A DNA stretch of 64,000 nucleotides from Shewanella yunxiaonensis (GTDB lineage: Bacteria; Pseudomonadota; Gammaproteobacteria; Enterobacterales; Shewanellaceae), in contig NZ_CP073587.1 of the NCBI RefSeq assembly GCF_018223345.1, positions 2,391,001 through 2,455,000 of the forward strand, given 5' to 3'. Each line of letters begins with the position of its first letter. Within the stretch, counting starts at the first letter, position 1. Position numbers and translations under genes: made by a program. Under the pieces are notes generated by a model, which had not been told where the DNA came from, made no database searches, and saw nothing but the letters and a program-made list of their open reading frames with translations. Below are positions 24,816-34,448 of the stretch, piece by piece.

Positions 24816-27275
24816 ATGGAAGCAAAAATCGACAAGAGCAAGCTGTCAGAGACAGACATCATTAGCAAATTCATCCTTCCGGCAGTCAAAAAGGTCGGCT
24901 GGGATGATATGACGCAAATTCGCCAAGAGGTGAAACTGCGTGATGGCAAAGTGATTGTGCGCGGTAATGCTGCGGCTAGGCGCACAGTTAAATCTGCCGA
25001 CATCGTGCTTTACCACAAACCCAGCATGCCCTTAGCTGTAATAGAAGCCAAAGCCAATAAACACGAAATAGGTAAAGGCATGCAGCAAGGGTTAGATTAT
25101 GCCAACCTGCTCGATGTACCGTTTATCTTTGCCTCTAATGGTGACGGTTTTATCTTTCATGACAAAACCAATGCTACAACGTTAGAAACTGAAATTGCCC
25201 TTGCAGACTTCCCTACTCCACAACAACTTTGGGACAAATTCTGTAACTGGAAAGGCTATAAAACCGAAAACCTGCCCATCATCACCCAGGATTACTATGA
25301 CGATGGCAGTGGTAAGTCACCCCGCTACTATCAACTACAAGCCATCAACAAAACCGTAGAAGCAGTCGCAGCAGGCCAAGACCGTGTATTACTGGTCATG
25401 GCGACCGGCACCGGTAAAACCTACACTGCCTTTCAAATTATTTGGCGCTTATGGAAGGCTAAAGCGAAGAAGCGCATCCTATTTTTAGCCGATCGCAACA
25501 TTCTGGTAGACCAGACCAAAAACAACGATTTTCAACCGTTCGGTACAGCGATGACCAAAGTCACTGGCCGCACTGTTGACCCTGCCTTTGAAGTACACCT
25601 GGCACTCTATCAAGCCCTCACCGGTCCCGAAGAACAGCAAAAAGCTTACAAGCAGGTTGACCCAAACTTCTTTGATTTAATCGTCGTAGACGAATGCCAC
25701 CGCGGTAGCGCAGCCGAAGATAGCGCATGGCGCGAAATTCTCGATTACTTCAGTTCCGCCACCCAAATTGGTCTTACGGCTACACCCAAAGAAACCGAAG
25801 AAGTATCTAATATCGAGTACTTTGGCGAGCCTATTTACACCTATTCACTCAAACAAGGGATTGAAGACGGCTTCCTCGCGCCTTACAAAGTCATTCGCGT
25901 GGATATTGATGTCGATGTCCAAGGTTGGCGCCCTACCAAAGACCAGGTCGATAAGCATGGTGAGTTGATTGAAGACCGCATCTACAACCAAAAAGATTTC
26001 GACCGTACTTTGGTAATTGATGAACGTACCGAGCTCGTCGCTAAGACCATTACCAGCTATTTGCAGAAAACCGATCCTATGGCCAAAACCATAGTTTTCT
26101 GTGACGATATTGATCACGCCGAACGTATGCGCCGCGCACTGGTTAATCTCAATCCCGAGCAAGTCGCCAAAAACGAAAAGTACGTGATGAAGATTACCGG
26201 CGATGATGAAATCGGCAAAGCCCAGTTAGACAACTTCATTAACCCCAAGAAAAAGTATCCGGTCATTACCACCACTTCAGAGCTAATGACTACTGGCGTT
26301 GATGCCAAAACTTGCAAACTGGTAGTGCTCGATCAATCCATTCAGTCGATGACCAAATTCAAGCAAATTGTCGGGCGCGGTACACGTATCGATGATAAAT
26401 ACGGCAAACTCTGGTTTACTATTCTCGACTTCAAAAAAGCTACCGAGCTATTCGCCGACGAACACTTTGACGGCATACCTGAGCGCGTCAAAGTCACAAA
26501 GCCAGAAGATTTCGACAACGAAGACGAGCTGACCGATATCATCGATGGAACGGGAGAGGATGAAACAGCAAATCCATTCGGCGATGAAGAAATGGACGAC
26601 ACTATTCAAGAGCCTGATGCGCCTTATGAACCAAACGCCAACTCCGCAGACAATGCCAACCTAGGCGGCGACGACTGGACTGAAGAATCCGACAAAGTCC
26701 GTAAATTTTATGTAAATGGTGTAGCAGTCAAAGCCCTGGCTGAACGTATTCAATACTACGACAGCGATGGCAAGCTCGTTACTGAGTCTTTCAAAGATTA
26801 CACCCGCAAAACCATCATCAAAGAATTTGCTTCGCTCGATGAATTTGCCAAAAAGTGGCAAGCATCAGACCGTAAGCAAGCCATTATCGATGAATTGGCC
26901 GACATGGGCGTGATTTGGGAAGTGCTTGAACAAGAAGTCGGCAAAGAACTCGATCCATTCGATATGATCTGCCATGTCGTCTATGATATGCCGCCATTAA
27001 CCCGTAAAGAACGTGCTGACCAGGTTAAAAAGCGCAACTACTTCACCAAGTACGGCGATGTTGCTCAACAAGTGCTACAAAGTTTGCTCGATAAATACGC
27101 CGATGCAGGTGTTAGCGAAGTCGAAAACATCACCGTCCTCAAAGTTGCCCCGTTCACCGAATTAGGCAGCATGACAGAAATTATCAAACAAGGTTTTGGT
27201 GGTAAGCCGCAGTACTTAGCGGCGATTCAAGAGCTAGAAGCGCAGCTTTACAGTATTGATTCCCAAACAGCGTAA
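24816..27275 (+). CDS. hsdR: Type I restriction enzyme, R subunit
   Basis: The motor and nuclease subunit of a type I restriction-modification complex. The N-terminal nuclease ([22 protein letters not shown], about 65-86) holds the Asp and Glu-x-Lys. The SF2 helicase shows MATGTGKT (Walker A, about 195), VVDECHRGS (DECH box), GLTATP and VGRGTRID (motif VI). The acidic linker at about 570-625 precedes an EcoEI-type C-terminal domain. At 819 aa it fits the EcoEI-like branch. It is first in hsdR-hsdM-hsdS order; the ribosome binding site before the ATG is weak. Confidence 0.95.
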   Translation: MEAKIDKSKLSETDIISKFILPAVKKVGWDDMTQIRQEVKLRDGKVIVRGNAAARRTVKSADIVLYHKPSMPLAVIEAKANKHEIGKGMQQGLDYANLLDVPFIFASNGDGFIFHDKTNATTLETEIALADFPTPQQLWDKFCNWKGYKTENLPIITQDYYDDGSGKSPRYYQLQAINKTVEAVAAGQDRVLLVMATGTGKTYTAFQIIWRLWKAKAKKRILFLADRNILVDQTKNNDFQPFGTAMTKVTGRTVDPAFEVHLALYQALTGPEEQQKAYKQVDPNFFDLIVVDECHRGSAAEDSAWREILDYFSSATQIGLTATPKETEEVSNIEYFGEPIYTYSLKQGIEDGFLAPYKVIRVDIDVDVQGWRPTKDQVDKHGELIEDRIYNQKDFDRTLVIDERTELVAKTITSYLQKTDPMAKTIVFCDDIDHAERMRRALVNLNPEQVAKNEKYVMKITGDDEIGKAQLDNFINPKKKYPVITTTSELMTTGVDAKTCKLVVLDQSIQSMTKFKQIVGRGTRIDDKYGKLWFTILDFKKATELFADEHFDGIPERVKVTKPEDFDNEDELTDIIDGTGEDETANPFGDEEMDDTIQEPDAPYEPNANSADNANLGGDDWTEESDKVRKFYVNGVAVKALAERIQYYDSDGKLVTESFKDYTRKTIIKEFASLDEFAKKWQASDRKQAIIDELADMGVIWEVLEQEVGKELDPFDMICHVVYDMPPLTRKERADQVKKRNYFTKYGDVAQQVLQSLLDKYADAGVSEVENITVLKVAPFTELGSMTEIIKQGFGGKPQYLAAIQELEAQLYSIDSQTA

Positions 27276-27323
27276 TAGCCATACACCAGTAACAGCATAA
27301 ACAAAACAAACAACGAGAAACTA

Positions 27324-28817
27324 ATGTCCATCAGTTCAGTAATTAAATCCCTTCAAGACATTATGCGTAAAGATGCCGGTGTCGATGGCGATGCGCAGCG
27401 TCTAGGCCAAATGTCTTGGTTACTATTCCTCAAAATTTTTGATGCCCGTGAAGAAGAACTCGAATTAGAACTGGATGACTACAAAACACCAATTCCAGAA
27501 AAATACCTGTGGCGCAATTGGGCGCAAAACCCTGAAGGGATCACCGGCGATGAACTGCTCGATTTCATCAATGACGAACTGTTTTTTGATTTAAAAACCC
27601 TGACGGCACCAAAAGACTTAAACCCACGCGGCCACGTGGTACGTGAAGCCTTTAGCGATGCTTTCAACTACATGAAGAACGGCACGCTACTGCGCCAAGT
27701 CATCAATAAACTCAATGAGATTGACTTCACCAACTCCAACGAGCGCCATCTGTTTGGTGATATCTACGAGCAAATATTAAAAGACTTACAAAGTGCCGGT
27801 AATGCAGGCGAATTCTACACGCCGCGCGCCGTCACTCAGTTTATTGTGAATCGTTTAGATCCTAAACTTGGCGAAAGCATCATGGATCCAGCCTGTGGTA
27901 CGGGGGGCTTTCTAGCCTGTAGTTTTGACCATGTAAAAACCAACTACGTCAAAACCAGTGCCGACCATCAAACCTTGCAGCAACAAATTCACGGCGTTGA
28001 GAAAAAGCAACTCCCTCACCTGTTGTGTGTCACCAACATGATGCTGCACGGCGTTGAAGTACCTGTGCAAATCAAGCACGGCAACACACTCAACAAACCG
28101 CTGTCCAGTTGGGATAGTGATATCGATGTGATTGCGACTAACCCGCCATTCGGTGGCACCGAAGAAGACGGTATTGAGAAAAACTTCCCAGCAGAGATGC
28201 AAACCCGTGAAACGGCAGATTTGTTCCTGCAATTGATTATTGAAGTACTTGCCGAACCTACAGCCAATAAAGCCGGTGGCCGTGCAGGTGTGGTTCTGCC
28301 AGACGGCACTCTGTTTGGTGAAGGCGTTAAAACCAAGATTAAAAAGTTACTGACCGAAGAATGTAACTTGCACACCATCGTGCGTCTGCCAAATGGCGTG
28401 TTTAACCCTTACACCGGCATCAAAACCAACATCCTGTTTTTCAATAAAGGCCAACCAACCAAAGATGTGTGGTTCTATGAACATCCCTACCCTGACGGCG
28501 TAAAAAATTACAACAAAACCAAACCGATGAAGTTTGAAGAGTTCCAAACCGAGATTGATTGGTGGGGTTCAGAAGAAGATGGTTTTGCCAGCCGTGTTGA
28601 AACCAAGCAGGCGTGGAAAGTCTCAATCGATGACATTATCGAGCGCAACTTCAACTTGGATATCAAAAATCCATATCAAGAAGAAGTTGAAAGCTACGAC
28701 CCTGAAGAACTGCTTGCCAGCTATGAACAGCAGCAGCAAGAGATCACCGCGCTGCGTAACCAGCTAAAAGACATTCTAGGTAATGCGTTGCAATCAACTG
28801 TGAATGGTGAGGCGTAA
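27324..28817 (+). CDS. hsdM: Type I restriction enzyme, M subunit
   Basis: The adenine-N6 DNA methyltransferase subunit, 497 aa. It has an N-terminal helical HsdM_N domain (about 5-130; QRLGQMSWLLFLKIFDA), then the SAM motif I MDPACGTGGFLA (about 189-200) and catalytic motif IV ATNPPFGG (about 271-278). AGEFYTPRAVTQFIV just ahead is typical of HsdM. The C-terminal helices contact HsdS. It begins 48 bp after hsdR and hsdS follows at once. Confidence 0.97.
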   Translation: MSISSVIKSLQDIMRKDAGVDGDAQRLGQMSWLLFLKIFDAREEELELELDDYKTPIPEKYLWRNWAQNPEGITGDELLDFINDELFFDLKTLTAPKDLNPRGHVVREAFSDAFNYMKNGTLLRQVINKLNEIDFTNSNERHLFGDIYEQILKDLQSAGNAGEFYTPRAVTQFIVNRLDPKLGESIMDPACGTGGFLACSFDHVKTNYVKTSADHQTLQQQIHGVEKKQLPHLLCVTNMMLHGVEVPVQIKHGNTLNKPLSSWDSDIDVIATNPPFGGTEEDGIEKNFPAEMQTRETADLFLQLIIEVLAEPTANKAGGRAGVVLPDGTLFGEGVKTKIKKLLTEECNLHTIVRLPNGVFNPYTGIKTNILFFNKGQPTKDVWFYEHPYPDGVKNYNKTKPMKFEEFQTEIDWWGSEEDGFASRVETKQAWKVSIDDIIERNFNLDIKNPYQEEVESYDPEELLASYEQQQQEITALRNQLKDILGNALQSTVNGEA

Positions 28818-28819
28818 GC

Positions 28820-30601
28820 ATGTCGGTAGAAAGCTTAATCACCCAACATATAGATATCTGGACCTCTGCGGTACAAACCAAATCAACCGCAGGTCGTGGT
28901 ACCAGCAGCAAACTTGATTTATACGGCATTAAAAAACTGCGTGAGCTGATTTTAGAATTGGCAGTGCGTGGTAAGTTAGTGCCGCAAGATCCAAATGATG
29001 AGCCAGCGTCGGTGTTGCTTGAGAGAATTGCGGAAGAAAAAAAGCAACTGATTAAAGATAAGAAGATAAAAAAAACAAAAAAATTGCCAGATATTGTAAC
29101 TGAAGAGCAGCTTTTTCAGTTACCTTTGGGATGGCAATATATTCGTTTGGGAGAATGTGTATCAATCATCAGAGGAATTACATTTCCTGCGAGCGCTAAA
29201 AACTTAGAGCCTTCCGATGGTTTAATTGCTTGCTTGCGCACAGCAAATGTACAACAAGAAATTGATTGGGATGATTTAATATATGTCGATTCGTCATATG
29301 TAAAAAGAAATGACCAATTTTTATCGATTGGTGACATAGTTATGTCTATGGCTAACAGTCGAGAGCTTGTTGGTAAAGTATCTTATACATATTCAATCCC
29401 CGCTGATAATGGCGCAACATTTGGTGGTTTTTTGAGTGTTATAAGACCATATAAACTCAATTCAGCATTTTTGATGTTAATTTTCCGAACTCCTCATGTT
29501 AGGGAACAACTAATTGGAAGTGCGAGTCAAACGACAAATATCGCAAATATTTCACTAGAAAAACTTAATCCTTTAGTGATATCAATACCTCCTCTTGAAG
29601 AACAACACCGCATCGTCGCCAAAGTCGATGAACTAATGAAGCTCTGCGACCAACTGGAACAGCAAACCGAAGCCAGTATTACAGCGCATCAGGTGTTGTT
29701 TGAAACCCTGTTGGCAACCTTAACCAACAGTGCCGATGCTGAAGAGTTAATTGAAAACTGGCAGCGCATCAGCGCCCATTTCGATACCCTATTCACCACC
29801 GAAGAGAGCATCGACCAGCTTAAACAAACTATTCTGCAATTGGCGGTAATGGGTAAACTGGTACCGCAAAATCCTGCCGATGAACCTGCATCAGAGCTGC
29901 TTAAGCGTATCGCCAAAGAAAAAGCCCAGTTGGTGAAAGACGGGAAAATCAAAAAACAAAAAGCGTTGCCGCCGATTAATGATGATGAAAAGCCGTTTGA
30001 ACTGCCGAATGGGTGGGAGTGGTGTAGTCTCGGTCAACTGGTAAATATAAGGGGAGGAAAGCGACTACCAAAAGGGCAAGCTTTAACCACTACACCTACG
30101 CCGTTTGTTTATATTCGAGTTTCGGATATGAAGGATGGAACTATTAGTACAGCGGATTTACATTACCTATCTAAGGATACCCAAGAACAAATTAAAAACT
30201 ACATCATTACTTCAGATGATATTTATATGACTATCGTGGGGGCAACCATCGGAAAGTGTGGCTTAGTTCCTGTAGAGTTAAGTGGGATGAATCTGACCGA
30301 AAATGCTGCGAGATTGTCGCCATTCCTAAACCTTGATAAAAGTTATTTATACCAGTTTCTGAGTAGTAAATTTGCACAAGAGCAGTTTATTGATAAAACT
30401 AAGCAGGTTGGTGTTCAGAAAATGGCATTGAATCGACTGTCTAGTACTAAAGTGCCTTTACCACCGCTCAACCAGCATAAATTAATAGTGGCAAAACTAT
30501 CTGATTTATTGGCTTTTTGTGAGCAATTACAACAACGATTAATTGAATCTAAAAAAACTCAATTAAGCCTGACTGATGCAATCATCGAACAGGTTATATA
30601 A
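28820..30601 (+). CDS. hsdS: Type I restriction enzyme, specificity subunit
   Basis: The DNA recognition subunit, 593 aa. Two target recognition domains (about 95-255 and 395-565) alternate with two conserved helical regions. The repeated conserved text is visible: KLVPQDPNDEPASVLLERIA (about 53-72) and KLVPQNPADEPASELLKRIA (second copy, about 347-366). The target recognition domains are clearly more AT-rich than the conserved segments, a sign of domain exchange. The recognition sequence cannot be read from the protein. The start is 2 bp after the hsdM stop. Confidence 0.95.
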   Translation: MSVESLITQHIDIWTSAVQTKSTAGRGTSSKLDLYGIKKLRELILELAVRGKLVPQDPNDEPASVLLERIAEEKKQLIKDKKIKKTKKLPDIVTEEQLFQLPLGWQYIRLGECVSIIRGITFPASAKNLEPSDGLIACLRTANVQQEIDWDDLIYVDSSYVKRNDQFLSIGDIVMSMANSRELVGKVSYTYSIPADNGATFGGFLSVIRPYKLNSAFLMLIFRTPHVREQLIGSASQTTNIANISLEKLNPLVISIPPLEEQHRIVAKVDELMKLCDQLEQQTEASITAHQVLFETLLATLTNSADAEELIENWQRISAHFDTLFTTEESIDQLKQTILQLAVMGKLVPQNPADEPASELLKRIAKEKAQLVKDGKIKKQKALPPINDDEKPFELPNGWEWCSLGQLVNIRGGKRLPKGQALTTTPTPFVYIRVSDMKDGTISTADLHYLSKDTQEQIKNYIITSDDIYMTIVGATIGKCGLVPVELSGMNLTENAARLSPFLNLDKSYLYQFLSSKFAQEQFIDKTKQVGVQKMALNRLSSTKVPLPPLNQHKLIVAKLSDLLAFCEQLQQRLIESKKTQLSLTDAIIEQVI

Positions 30602-30603
30602 CC

Positions 30604-31944
30604 GTGGCTATCCGTTCAAACCAAGTCCAAACCATTTCGGAACTGTTGGGACGCAAGCTCAAAATTCCGACCTACCAACGCCCCTATAAATGGTTACCCA
30701 AACACGTTAACCAACTGATTGACGATATTCTGAATCACCGTACCAAGTCGTGTTACCGCCTTGGTACGGTGGTGTTACATCAGGAAAAGGGTGACAACAG
30801 TCATTTCGATATAGTGGATGGTCAGCAGCGCTTGCTGACCTTAACCCTGATTTGCGCGGTGTTAGATCCAAATCGAAAGCGTATCTCACCAACCTTACTC
30901 GAACGTGAATTCACCTCTTCCATCAGTATTCAAAACCTCAAACACAATGCTCAGATCATTCATGAGCGTTTTGTGGGTTTATCGGAAAGCGATAAATCGT
31001 CACTGCTTGAGTTTGTCCTGAAAAAATGTGAACTCATTGAAGTGACACTGGATAACCTTAGTGAAGCCTTTCAGTTTTTTGATTCTCAAAATGCGCGTGG
31101 TAAAGCGTTGGCACCTTATGATTTGCTTAAAGCCTACCACCTGCGGGAAATGATGGATTCTTCGCAGCAGAGTGAGCGCCTGCATCATGTCAAGCTGTGG
31201 GAACAAGGCGTGAACCCTGATGACGAGTCAGTGAACTTGCATACAATTATGGGTGAGTTCTTATTCCGGATGCGCCGTTGGGTTGATGGTGATTATGGTA
31301 TTCAATTTAGTCGTCACAACATTGACGTGTTTAAAGGCATTAACTTAGAGACGACGCATTACGCCTATGCTGAATCGATGCTAGCCCTTGATTATGCCGT
31401 AAATAGTTACAATGCAGATCCGGTCCGAAGATGGGATAAACAGCTTAAGAATTATCCTTTTCAAGTTGATCAAACCATGATTAACGGACAACGCTTTTTT
31501 GAGTACATTCAACACTATATCGTTATCCATAAGCGGTTGTTTAACGATCAAAATGGTCTGCTGCACAAGTTTATCGAAGATTATGCGGTTAATGAAATGA
31601 CGTGGAGAAAAGGCGACCGATACGTTAGAAACCTATTTATGTGTGCAGTGATGTACTATTTCGATAAATTTGGTGCTATCGAACTCGATAGCGCAGCGAA
31701 AATCGGTTATCGCTGGGCGTATTATTTGCGCCTTAACTTGCAGCGCATAGGGATGGAATCTATCGACAATTATGCGCGAGGTTTTGAAGGTACCAGTCTA
31801 TTTCGCGTGATCCGTAAAGCGATTCATCCTCAGCAGGTTCTATCATTCCAGCCACCCGTTGTTGAGCAAGTCCGATTCAATAACGCAAAGCATGTAGAGG
31901 ACTCAATTCACTCAATGATTTATGGCAAACCCAATGAAAAATAA
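30604..31944 (+). CDS. DUF262 protein (GmrS-like domain only)
   Basis: A 446-aa protein starting with GTG, 2 bp after the hsdS stop. The DUF262/ParB-like NTPase signature is visible: [10 protein letters not shown] (about 21-30) and [15 protein letters not shown] (about 62-76), plus [23 protein letters not shown]. No DUF1524 HNH-type C-terminal nuclease is apparent. Such proteins relate to the GmrSD type IV enzyme that cuts glucosylated or modified phage DNA. Its coupling to hsdS suggests it acts with the type I system or as a companion defence against modified phages. Partner function is inference. Confidence 0.85.
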   Translation: MAIRSNQVQTISELLGRKLKIPTYQRPYKWLPKHVNQLIDDILNHRTKSCYRLGTVVLHQEKGDNSHFDIVDGQQRLLTLTLICAVLDPNRKRISPTLLEREFTSSISIQNLKHNAQIIHERFVGLSESDKSSLLEFVLKKCELIEVTLDNLSEAFQFFDSQNARGKALAPYDLLKAYHLREMMDSSQQSERLHHVKLWEQGVNPDDESVNLHTIMGEFLFRMRRWVDGDYGIQFSRHNIDVFKGINLETTHYAYAESMLALDYAVNSYNADPVRRWDKQLKNYPFQVDQTMINGQRFFEYIQHYIVIHKRLFNDQNGLLHKFIEDYAVNEMTWRKGDRYVRNLFMCAVMYYFDKFGAIELDSAAKIGYRWAYYLRLNLQRIGMESIDNYARGFEGTSLFRVIRKAIHPQQVLSFQPPVVEQVRFNNAKHVEDSIHSMIYGKPNEK

Positions 31945-33829
31945 CGATAAAGATCTTCAGTCATTGCCGATTAAAAAGCTCTTTGAGCCATTGAGTCGAT
32001 ATGTCATTCCTATTTATCAACGCAATTACGCATGGGGTGCGCCAGAAATCGAACAGCTTATTCGAGATATTTATGATGCGGCTGATAAGGATGTTACTGG
32101 TGAACAAGCGAAGGATTATTTTCTCGGTAGCCTAGTGGTTTATGAGCGTGAACGTCAGCCGAGTCTGCAAGTTCAAGTCTATGAAACCATTGATGGGCAG
32201 CAGCGTCATACCACGTTGTCAATTTTGTTGGCTTACCTAAAGAACCAGCAATGGTTAACTCAATCAGGTTTAGAGGGGCTGGAACTTAATTTAACCTTCG
32301 ATAGTCGTCCGAAATCTGAGCGAGCATTGAATGATCTGTATGAGAACGCCGGTAACGGTGAATCGGAAGAGCCGAGTATTCATGCTGCCTACGATATTAT
32401 TGACCGCTACTTTAAAACGAAAAAGTTAGACATTGCTGTATTCTGCCAATACCTACTTGAGCACGTGGTGATTTTGCGAGTATCTGTCCCCAAAGATACT
32501 GACCTAAATCATTACTTCGAAATCATGAATAATCGCGGTGAACAACTGGAAAAGCATGAAGTGCTTAAAGCGAATTTGATGTCGGTTTACGCTGATAATC
32601 AGCCCGCGCGAGATTGTTTTTCGGCTATATGGGACGCCTGCGCCAATATGAAGCGATATGTTCAATTAGGTTTTGAACCTTCTATCCGAACTGCGGTATT
32701 TGGTGATAAATGGCAAGCATTTCCGAGTGATTTTTCAGAGATTCAACAGCACTTCAGTGAAGCAAAGCAATCCGAACAAGATATTACGCTGTTAAATATT
32801 ATTCGAGACAAAAAGCGTTTTGATAAAACGGATGATCTTGAAAATGAAAAAGAAGAACGCTTTGAATCGATTATCGATTTCTCTAATTTCTTACTGCATG
32901 TTCTTAAGATTACCGTCGATGACAACGTTTCTTTAGACGATAAAAAGCTGCTTGAAGCATTTTATGACGATGCTCATCAGCTTGAGGTCGAACCGAGTGA
33001 ATTTGTGTTTAATTTGTTGAAATACAGGATCTTGTTCGACAGATATATCGTCAAACGAGACTTTGACGAGAAGTGGAGTTTGTTAACGCTTGAAAAATAC
33101 TCGGAAAGCTTTAGCTATGTAAACTCATTTGGTAAGGATGAGAGTAACGAGGTCAACCAACAACTGGCGATGATACTGTCTATGTTCCATGTATCGAATC
33201 CAGCATTGATTTATAAGCGTTGGTTAAATGACGCACTGGCTATTTTAGGTCGATTGACAGGTAGAGATACCTTAGACGTGGGTGGTGAAGATTATCTGAG
33301 TGCGTTAGAGCGACTAAGTGATCGGTACTTTGAAGAAATTTGTTGTCCTGACGGAACATTCAATAAGTCGGTGCTTGATGCAGGAACCGGCGTTCAAAAC
33401 TTTATTTTTAACCGTTTGGACTATTTACTTTGGAAGCGTTTAGTTAAAGGGGAAACCTTTGACGGCATTGGTCGAGCTGCGTTAGGGAAACAGCTTGATG
33501 ATTTTCAATTCTCGTTCAGAACGTCTGTTGAACACTATTTCCCACAGAAAGATCCATCAGGGCATGAAGCTATGAGTGATGTCGATCGTTTTGGCAATCT
33601 TTGTTTAATTTCACCGAGCAACAATTCTAAATTGAGTAACTACTCTCCAGCGGATAAGAAGAAATTCTATCGAGAGAACAAGCGCGCCGAGAGTTTGAAG
33701 CAAGCCATCATGATGAGTTATGAAGATTGGGGACCTGACGGAGCGGGATATGACAATATCAAAAATCATGAAAAAGAGATGATAAACGTACTCCGTAGAC
33801 AAGCGACAACGATTTGCGGTCGTGTGTAG
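31934..33829 (+). CDS. DUF262-DUF1524 protein (GmrSD-like)
   Basis: A full GmrSD-like fusion. The N-terminal DUF262 part has [27 protein letters not shown] and [19 protein letters not shown]; the C-terminal DUF1524 part has [11 protein letters not shown] (nuclease His) and [18 protein letters not shown] (Asn). It is 631 aa from the ATG at 31934, which lies inside the 3' end of the previous gene; an in-frame ATG at 31922 is also possible. The overlap means translational coupling. It probably uses a nucleotide-dependent switch to control cutting of modified DNA. Confidence 0.87.
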   Translation: MKNNDKDLQSLPIKKLFEPLSRYVIPIYQRNYAWGAPEIEQLIRDIYDAADKDVTGEQAKDYFLGSLVVYERERQPSLQVQVYETIDGQQRHTTLSILLAYLKNQQWLTQSGLEGLELNLTFDSRPKSERALNDLYENAGNGESEEPSIHAAYDIIDRYFKTKKLDIAVFCQYLLEHVVILRVSVPKDTDLNHYFEIMNNRGEQLEKHEVLKANLMSVYADNQPARDCFSAIWDACANMKRYVQLGFEPSIRTAVFGDKWQAFPSDFSEIQQHFSEAKQSEQDITLLNIIRDKKRFDKTDDLENEKEERFESIIDFSNFLLHVLKITVDDNVSLDDKKLLEAFYDDAHQLEVEPSEFVFNLLKYRILFDRYIVKRDFDEKWSLLTLEKYSESFSYVNSFGKDESNEVNQQLAMILSMFHVSNPALIYKRWLNDALAILGRLTGRDTLDVGGEDYLSALERLSDRYFEEICCPDGTFNKSVLDAGTGVQNFIFNRLDYLLWKRLVKGETFDGIGRAALGKQLDDFQFSFRTSVEHYFPQKDPSGHEAMSDVDRFGNLCLISPSNNSKLSNYSPADKKKFYRENKRAESLKQAIMMSYEDWGPDGAGYDNIKNHEKEMINVLRRQATTICGRV

Positions 33830-34038
33830 CTTAAGCATCTTCGACACCAGCACGAATCGTACTAATGTTAGAAGATTTTTAGCTCTCAAAAGTCACAGCA
33901 ACACTTTGTTTTATAATACACTTTTCATCTTTATGTAAAATTTAAAATTTTTCCGCCAACCGCCTAGCTGAAGAATTGAGGGCATCTTCATATCCTGCAC
34001 TCACCCAATATCGGGTGAATAAATCTGAGGAAATGAAC
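33830..34038. promoter_or_regulatory. Promoter region of the micro-protein/HicA-like/ankyrin module
   Basis: An AT-rich gap with a TATAAT at about 33912 as a possible -10 element and a small hairpin TCACCC-AATATC-GGGTGA at about 34001-34018, just before the ribosome binding site. Little more can be seen. Confidence 0.35.
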
Positions 34039-34182
34039 ATGGCTAACTCTAACAGCAATTCAGGTGCCAAATCCGGCGGACGTGGTCCTTCAAGCCACCC
34101 TGGCAACGGTGGTAACTGGCCGAGTACAACAGGTAAGGTTTCTGGTGACGGTCGTGGTAACGCACCAGCGAAAGGCAAGTAA
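34039..34182 (+). CDS. Gly/Ser/Asn-rich micro-protein (47 aa)
   Basis: A 47-residue protein made almost only of Gly, Ser, Asn, Pro, Lys and Thr. It begins MANSNSNSGAKSGGRGPSS and ends GDGRGNAPAKGK, and contains a single Trp in HPGNGGNWPSTTG. It is probably disordered. GAGG lies 8 nt before the ATG, so translation looks real. It is followed by a 10-bp hairpin and then by the HicA-like gene 56 bp on. The function is unknown; it could be an antitoxin-like partner, a modified peptide or a phage-triggered peptide. Confidence 0.65.
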   Translation: MANSNSNSGAKSGGRGPSSHPGNGGNWPSTTGKVSGDGRGNAPAKGK

Positions 34183-34194
34183 CTCTAGCTCTTT

Positions 34195-34219
34195 AACCGG
34201 CTTCATACAGAAGCCGGTT
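34195..34219 (+). terminator. Hairpin between micro-protein and HicA-like gene
   Basis: AACCGGCTTC-ATACA-GAAGCCGGTT is a perfect 10-bp stem. Only CTTT follows, so it may terminate partly and set a high ratio of the micro-protein to the downstream genes. Confidence 0.6.
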
Positions 34220-34238
34220 CTTTGGCTGGAGGGCCACA

Positions 34239-34448
34239 ATGAAGCGATACAGCAAAGATAAAAATATCAATCAAAAAGTATATGACCTGCTTAAACTAGG
34301 TTGGATTGTAAAAAAAGGCAGTAAGCATCCTTCGATAATATCACCAGAAGGAAGCAGACTAACGGTTCCTTCGACACCGAGTGACTACCGCGCTTGGAGG
34401 AATTTTTATCGGAACGTTCGACAACTAACGACAGGGAATGTTAGATGA
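34239..34448 (+). CDS. HicA-like small protein
   Basis: A 69-aa protein resembling HicA mRNA interferases (double-stranded-RNA-binding fold): VYDLLKLGWIVKKGSKHPSII has the helix-strand-GS-x-H pattern with His30 at the catalytic place, and LTVPSTPSDYRAW replaces the usual VTVPHP text. No hicB gene follows; the 3' end instead overlaps the large ankyrin gene by 4 bp (ATGA). GGAGG lies 8 nt upstream of the ATG. It may be a toxin held by its neighbours or an RNA-binding component; family membership is moderate. Confidence 0.65.
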   Translation: MKRYSKDKNINQKVYDLLKLGWIVKKGSKHPSIISPEGSRLTVPSTPSDYRAWRNFYRNVRQLTTGNVR

